Shown: positions 28,654 to 32,736 of the stretch, one piece after another | How positions within the stretch are numbered: position 1 is the first letter of the stretch | How the letters are laid out: every line of letters begins with the position of its first letter | Assembly: GCA_003222895.1 (NCBI GenBank) | Contig: QHXI01000047.1 | Span: 1-32,736, forward strand | Reading direction: 5' to 3' | Origin: Acidobacteriota bacterium | Lineage (GTDB): Bacteria > Acidobacteriota > Blastocatellia > Pyrinomonadales > Pyrinomonadaceae | DNA length: 32,736 nt | Notes under the pieces: model-generated | The model's database searches: none | Seen by the model: the letters and a program-made list of their open reading frames with translations, nothing else | What the model was told of the DNA's origin: nothing | Made by a program: the position numbers and the translations under genes

Positions 28654-31600
28654 ATGCGAAGCAAGAGTTCCATATTCTTCGCCCTGCCCGTAGTACTACT
28701 CTCGGCAGTGCTCGTCTACGGACAAGGCACGAGCGGCACAATTCTGGGCACCGTGACCGATCCCCAGGGCGCCGTCATAGTCGGCGTTACCGTGTCCGTC
28801 AAAAATCTCGATACCCAACGTCAGCGTCAAGTGACCACCGACAGCAGTGGATACTATCGCGTTGAGGCTTTGCCAGTCGGCCGATATGAGGTGCGAGCCG
28901 AGCGACAAGGTTTTAAGGTGACACTGAGTTCCTTGACGCTCACTGTTGCAGAAGAAGCCGTGACGAATTTCAAGATGGAAGTCGGCTCCTTAAGCGAGCA
29001 GGTCATAGTCACCAGCACGGGCACCGAGGTGGAAACCACGACCGCCACGATGGGAGGCTTGGTTGACGAGAAAAAGATAAGAGACTTGCCACTGAACGGC
29101 CGGAGCTTCGATCAATTGATTTATCTCCAGCCGGGAGTCACGGTCGCCACTTCTGCAGGGGCCAGTCCGAATCAGGGCCGGGGCACCAAGTTCTCAGTTA
29201 GCGGAGCGCGCCTTACTTCCAATCTGTTCATGCTTGACGGAACCGACATGAACGATTCGCAGAACTTTACTCCTGGTGGCGCCGGCGGACAGATGTTTGG
29301 CGTGGAATCGATCAAGGAATTCAAAGTAATCACCCACAACGCCCCCGCCGAATATGGACGGTCGATGGGCGGGATTATCAACGCGGTCAGCAACACCGGT
29401 ACCAACAACTTCCACGGAGATGTTTTTGAATTCCTGCGCAACTCCGCGCTCGATGCGAAGAACTTCTTTGACAGTCCCACCGATCCCATTCCGCCATTCA
29501 AGCGCAACCAATTTGGCGGTGTCATCGGTGGGCCAATGGTACTGCCGCGCTTTGGTGAAGGCGGTCCCGCCGTTGGCTACAACGGAAAAGATAAGCTCTT
29601 CTTCTTCGCCAACTATGAGGGTTTACGAGAGAGCTTGGGAGTGACTCACTTTGCTCAGGTGCCCGATGCCGATGCACGGGCGGGACGGATCATCGATCGA
29701 GTCACCGGCAAAGTAACCACAGTTACGATCAATTCAGCCGTGGTTCCTTATCTTAATCTGATTCCTCAGGCCAATGGTTCCGCCACGGCCACACCAGGAG
29801 TCGCGATATTGCAGTTCAGCAACCAGCAGCCCGCCCATGTTAATTACGTAACCGGGAGGATCGATTGGAACCGCACGTCGAAGGATTCCTTGTTTGGGCG
29901 GTACACCATTGATGACAGCACAAAGCTGCGGCAGGATGCGCCCGACCACGTGCTGGGGTTATTTGCCGAGAACGAAGGTCACCGAAACCAATATATTACG
30001 TTGCAGGACACGCGAATTCTTTCATCGACTAAGGTGAATCAACTTCGGTTTGGATTCAATCGTTCGACGCTGCACGTGGACTTGGTTAACCAGGCAAATG
30101 TGCCGGCGTCGCTGTCGTTCATCCCGGGTCAGCCCTTCGGGCACATCAGTATCACAGGCATGTCTCCTGTCGGAACCGTGGTGAACGATCCGCGGGCGTT
30201 CTATATGAACTCATATCAACCATCGGATGATTTCAGTGTTACTCATGGTAATCACGCTTTTAAAACTGGCGTCTTCATCGAACGATTCCAGTGGAACACG
30301 AGCGCCTTTAATCGCATCGGCGGCGATTATTCTTTTGCTTCACTGAGCGACTTCCTTACAGCCAAAGTGAAGTCAGCAGTTGTGCCTTTCCCCGGCGCCG
30401 ATCCACATCGAAGCATCCGGGCGACACTATTTGCCGGTTACTTTCAGGATGACTGGCGGGTCCGAAGGCGTCTCACGCTTAACCTTGGCCTGCGCTACGA
30501 GTTGACGACTGTGCCTACGGAAACACACGGTCGGTCATCATTCTTACTTTCGCCATCGGATACTGCTCTACAGATCCACACGCCGTTCGCGGGAAACCAT
30601 AACAACTTTGCGCCCAGAGTAGGGTTCGCATGGGATGTCACTGGCGATGGCAAGACCAGCGTCCGCGGCGGCTTCGGAATATACTACGATCAAATTTTGC
30701 TGAACCAGTTCCTCAACCTTTTTGACCGCAATCCGACGCCAGACCTGAAAGGCGGCTGGCTCTCGGTAACCCTTCCGATTACTTCACCGTCCGTGCCAGC
30801 ATCGTTTCCAAATCCGCCTAGTGCCGCTCAAATCCAGGCAGGGTGCGCCGCAAAACCGGGTGCATGTTTCTCTCTACAGAATGTCGTCTTCGGTAATTTC
30901 AAAACTCCTTACTTGTATCAATACAGTTTGGAAGTGCAACGACAAATTGCAAAAAACCTGGTGGCCTCCGTCGCTTATGTGGGATCTCGGGGCAAGCATC
31001 TGGTTGAACGAATCGAGGGGAACACTCCCGTTCCAATTGTGTTGCCGGGCGGAGTACCTTGCAACGCGGGGGCAGTTAGCGCCACGAACCCAATTCTTCC
31101 GGCAGGCACTCTCTGTACTCCAAAGACCGCGACCAGAAGAAATCCGAATTGGGATGCTATGCAAACGCGCAGCTTGAACGGACTTTCCTGGTACGACTCG
31201 ATGCAGGTATCAGTGCTCCGGCGATTTTCGGCCGGTCTACAGGTGCAAGGAACTTACACTTGGAGCAAGTCGCTCGACACGAGTGCTGGTCTTTTTAGCG
31301 AGGAAGCGGACAACGCCGCGACCGGGGTTGAGATTCCCGACAATATTCGCAACGAGAAGGGCCTCTCCAACTTCGACGCTCGGCATAACGGCGTTATCAA
31401 CGTGCTTTATGAACTGCCATTCGGAAAAACTCTTAAAGGCGCAGGCCGGCAGTTGCTCAGTGGATGGCAAATCGGAGGGATTGGAACCTTTGTCAGCGGT
31501 AATCCCTTTACAGTTGAGAACTCCGGCAATCGCTCGCAAGATCAGGCGACGGGATCGAACTTCGCCGACCGTCCGAATCTGGCCGGCCCAAGCAACAATC

Positions 31601-31992
31601 CTACGTCCGGGGTTTCCACCGGCTGCACTTTCGGGACGGGCAGCATCGCGGCCGGCACACCAGTAGGAACGCCGACCCACTGGTTTGATCCGTGTGCTTT
31701 TGTGCCGCAACCTCTGGGAACGTTTGGTAATCTGGGAAGAAATACTTTGATCGGGCCGGGGAGATCGACAATTGATTTCCTCGTCAACAAGCATTTTCGG
31801 ATCTCAGAGAAGCGCGAGCTGCAGTTCCGCACAGAAGTCTTCAACCTTCTGAATCACCCCAACTTTGAAGCGCCAAATTCCGCGAACCGGCGCATCTTCG
31901 ATAGTAGCGGGAATCTCGTGGCCTCAGGACAGCTTACAAACACGACGACAACGTCTCGACAAATTCAGTTCGGGCTCAAATTCATTTTTTGA
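28654..31992 (+). CDS. Second Oar-like TonB-dependent receptor
   Basis: This outer-membrane receptor has 1112 residues. The signal peptide is SIFFALPVVLLSAVLVYGQG. A CarboxypepD_reg domain follows (about 25-110: GTILGTVTDPQGAVIVGVTV ... DSSGYYRVEALPVGRYEVRA). The plug carries DLPLNGRSFDQLIYLQPGVT, FMLDGTDMNDSQNFTPGG and YGRSMGGIINAVSNTGTNNF. The barrel ends RQIQFGLKFIF, with a terminal Phe as the outer-membrane assembly signal. Its plug differs clearly from that of the receptor at 3278, so the two are paralogues with separate substrates and not a recent duplication. The next gene starts 5 nt after the stop, suggesting a two-gene operon with a secreted beta-propeller-like partner. The long leader could carry regulation. 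Confidence 0.92.
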   Translation: MRSKSSIFFALPVVLLSAVLVYGQGTSGTILGTVTDPQGAVIVGVTVSVKNLDTQRQRQVTTDSSGYYRVEALPVGRYEVRAERQGFKVTLSSLTLTVAEEAVTNFKMEVGSLSEQVIVTSTGTEVETTTATMGGLVDEKKIRDLPLNGRSFDQLIYLQPGVTVATSAGASPNQGRGTKFSVSGARLTSNLFMLDGTDMNDSQNFTPGGAGGQMFGVESIKEFKVITHNAPAEYGRSMGGIINAVSNTGTNNFHGDVFEFLRNSALDAKNFFDSPTDPIPPFKRNQFGGVIGGPMVLPRFGEGGPAVGYNGKDKLFFFANYEGLRESLGVTHFAQVPDADARAGRIIDRVTGKVTTVTINSAVVPYLNLIPQANGSATATPGVAILQFSNQQPAHVNYVTGRIDWNRTSKDSLFGRYTIDDSTKLRQDAPDHVLGLFAENEGHRNQYITLQDTRILSSTKVNQLRFGFNRSTLHVDLVNQANVPASLSFIPGQPFGHISITGMSPVGTVVNDPRAFYMNSYQPSDDFSVTHGNHAFKTGVFIERFQWNTSAFNRIGGDYSFASLSDFLTAKVKSAVVPFPGADPHRSIRATLFAGYFQDDWRVRRRLTLNLGLRYELTTVPTETHGRSSFLLSPSDTALQIHTPFAGNHNNFAPRVGFAWDVTGDGKTSVRGGFGIYYDQILLNQFLNLFDRNPTPDLKGGWLSVTLPITSPSVPASFPNPPSAAQIQAGCAAKPGACFSLQNVVFGNFKTPYLYQYSLEVQRQIAKNLVASVAYVGSRGKHLVERIEGNTPVPIVLPGGVPCNAGAVSATNPILPAGTLCTPKTATRRNPNWDAMQTRSLNGLSWYDSMQVSVLRRFSAGLQVQGTYTWSKSLDTSAGLFSEEADNAATGVEIPDNIRNEKGLSNFDARHNGVINVLYELPFGKTLKGAGRQLLSGWQIGGIGTFVSGNPFTVENSGNRSQDQATGSNFADRPNLAGPSNNPTSGVSTGCTFGTGSIAAGTPVGTPTHWFDPCAFVPQPLGTFGNLGRNTLIGPGRSTIDFLVNKHFRISEKRELQFRTEVFNLLNHPNFEAPNSANRRIFDSSGNLVASGQLTNTTTTSRQIQFGLKFIF

Positions 31993-31997
31993 GGGTA

Positions 31998-32736
31998 ATG
32001 AGTGTGGGCTTAAGACTGGTTCTGGTTTGTGGATTATTTGTTATCTTCGCGATGGTTCCGTTCTCACTCGGTAGAATGAGCGCGGATAATTCCATGCGCG
32101 ACGATCAAATCGATCCGTCATGCATGATTACCACGGAGTCAGGCACAGAAGTTTGCCTCGACGATGCGACTGAGTTTAGCCAAACCGGATCGAAGCCCGA
32201 GCCTCAACCCTCACAATCGAAAATTCTCGGTGGCGATATTCCGGCGGCGCGCGCGATCGTCGATCCGCATCCGGCCTTCGTAGGAGTTGCGGTCGATCCT
32301 GTTAATGACATCGTGGTAATGGCTGATACTAATCGGAAGAGCGTGGTGAGCTACGAACGAAGCCTTGGCGCAAACAAGTCCGGCGAAACAAGTCAGATGC
32401 GTCGTCAGATTATTGGTCCAGAGACCAATATAGGATTCGTTGCCGGCGTAGCCGTTGATCCTGCGCGCCGCGAACTTTACGCCGTCAACAACGATATCGA
32501 AGACACGATGATGGTTTGGTCTTATGACGCCGAAGGCAACGCAAAACCATCGCGCTTGTTGGCGGTGCCGCATCAAGCATGGGGCGTGGCGCTCAGTCCG
32601 TCGCGAAATGAAATTGCTGTTTCAATCGAGCTGCAAAGCGCGATCGTCATTTATCGTCGTGAAACAATCGGTTTGGAAACTCCTATTCGTTACCTTCGCG
32701 GCGCACAGACCGGAATGGCCGACCCGCACGGCATTT
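31998..32736 (+). CDS. Exported beta-propeller-like protein, 3' end outside the window
   Basis: The open frame runs from ATG 31998 to the window end, 246 codons without a stop. GAGGG lies just upstream of the start, and the preceding receptor's stop is 5 nt away. Residues 1-27 form a signal peptide or anchor (LRLVLVCGLFVIFAMVPFSL). After a Cys-containing linker, repeated blade-like units appear: FVGVAVDPVNDIVVMADTNR, then FVAGVAVDPARRELYAVNND, then AWGVALSPSRNEIAVSIELQ. Each has the GVAVDP...-V-VA pattern of NHL/six-bladed beta-propellers. It is probably periplasmic or exported and may bind the ligand or cargo of the adjacent receptor; this is inference from position. It was not possible to count all blades. 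Confidence 0.75.
   Translation, partial: MSVGLRLVLVCGLFVIFAMVPFSLGRMSADNSMRDDQIDPSCMITTESGTEVCLDDATEFSQTGSKPEPQPSQSKILGGDIPAARAIVDPHPAFVGVAVDPVNDIVVMADTNRKSVVSYERSLGANKSGETSQMRRQIIGPETNIGFVAGVAVDPARRELYAVNNDIEDTMMVWSYDAEGNAKPSRLLAVPHQAWGVALSPSRNEIAVSIELQSAIVIYRRETIGLETPIRYLRGAQTGMADPHGI

Overview
The window looks like an Acidobacteriota chromosome, probably class Blastocatellia. That placement is inferred from gene content: two very large TonB-dependent receptors of the Oar type with an N-terminal carboxypeptidase-regulatory domain, an F1Fo operon carrying both b and b' subunits, an aspartyl protease with a retropepsin-like fold, and intergenic regions packed with palindromic repeats. No rRNA, tRNA, CRISPR array or intact transposase was seen.

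Layout. 1-208 is the 3' end of thiC. 210-1930 is a block of small toxin-antitoxin (TA) genes in which both recognisable toxins (DUF4258 and ParE) are frameshifted while their partners are intact; part of it lies between two direct copies of a 56-bp repeat. 2080-2970 is a secreted aspartyl protease. A bidirectional terminator separates it from a convergent Oar-like receptor (3278-7027, minus). 7259-10692 (minus) is a three-gene ketosynthase, methyltransferase and flavoprotein operon, probably making a lipid or polyketide. 10799-11863 (minus) is an SPFH/zinc-ribbon protein. 12014-16594 (minus) is an ATP synthase operon, b'-b-delta-alpha-gamma, with a vanZ-like gene coupled to its end; a, c, beta and epsilon are absent. 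Divergent from it is the canonical rpmH-rnpA-yidD-yidC block (16835-19608), whose yidC reading frame is broken. A small broken lysine-rich gene, a RibD/DHFR-like reductase and a double universal stress protein follow.

22.3-23.6 kb is a scar. A citrate synthase 5' fragment and a cysteine synthase 5' fragment point outward from the two ends of a 1.29-kb segment that also carries a secreted small protein and a broken DksA/TraR-type zinc-finger gene. Next come a hicBA module with an extra upstream gene, a Spy-like periplasmic protein, and an iron-uptake operon feoA-feoB-small Cys-rich protein with a palindromic operator candidate upstream. An alcohol dehydrogenase 3' fragment precedes a second Oar-like receptor (28654-31992), which is followed 5 nt later by an exported beta-propeller-like protein running off the window.

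Two themes cut across the window. First, at least four families of palindromic intergenic repeats occur, and some have entered genes: one is translated inside FeoB, and others supply the C-termini of VanZ, RnpA and the RibD-like protein. Second, at least six genes carry frameshifts, including the normally essential yidC, while long genes such as both receptors, atpA and feoB are intact. Either the small genes are decaying or the sequence carries local indel errors; raw reads would decide.
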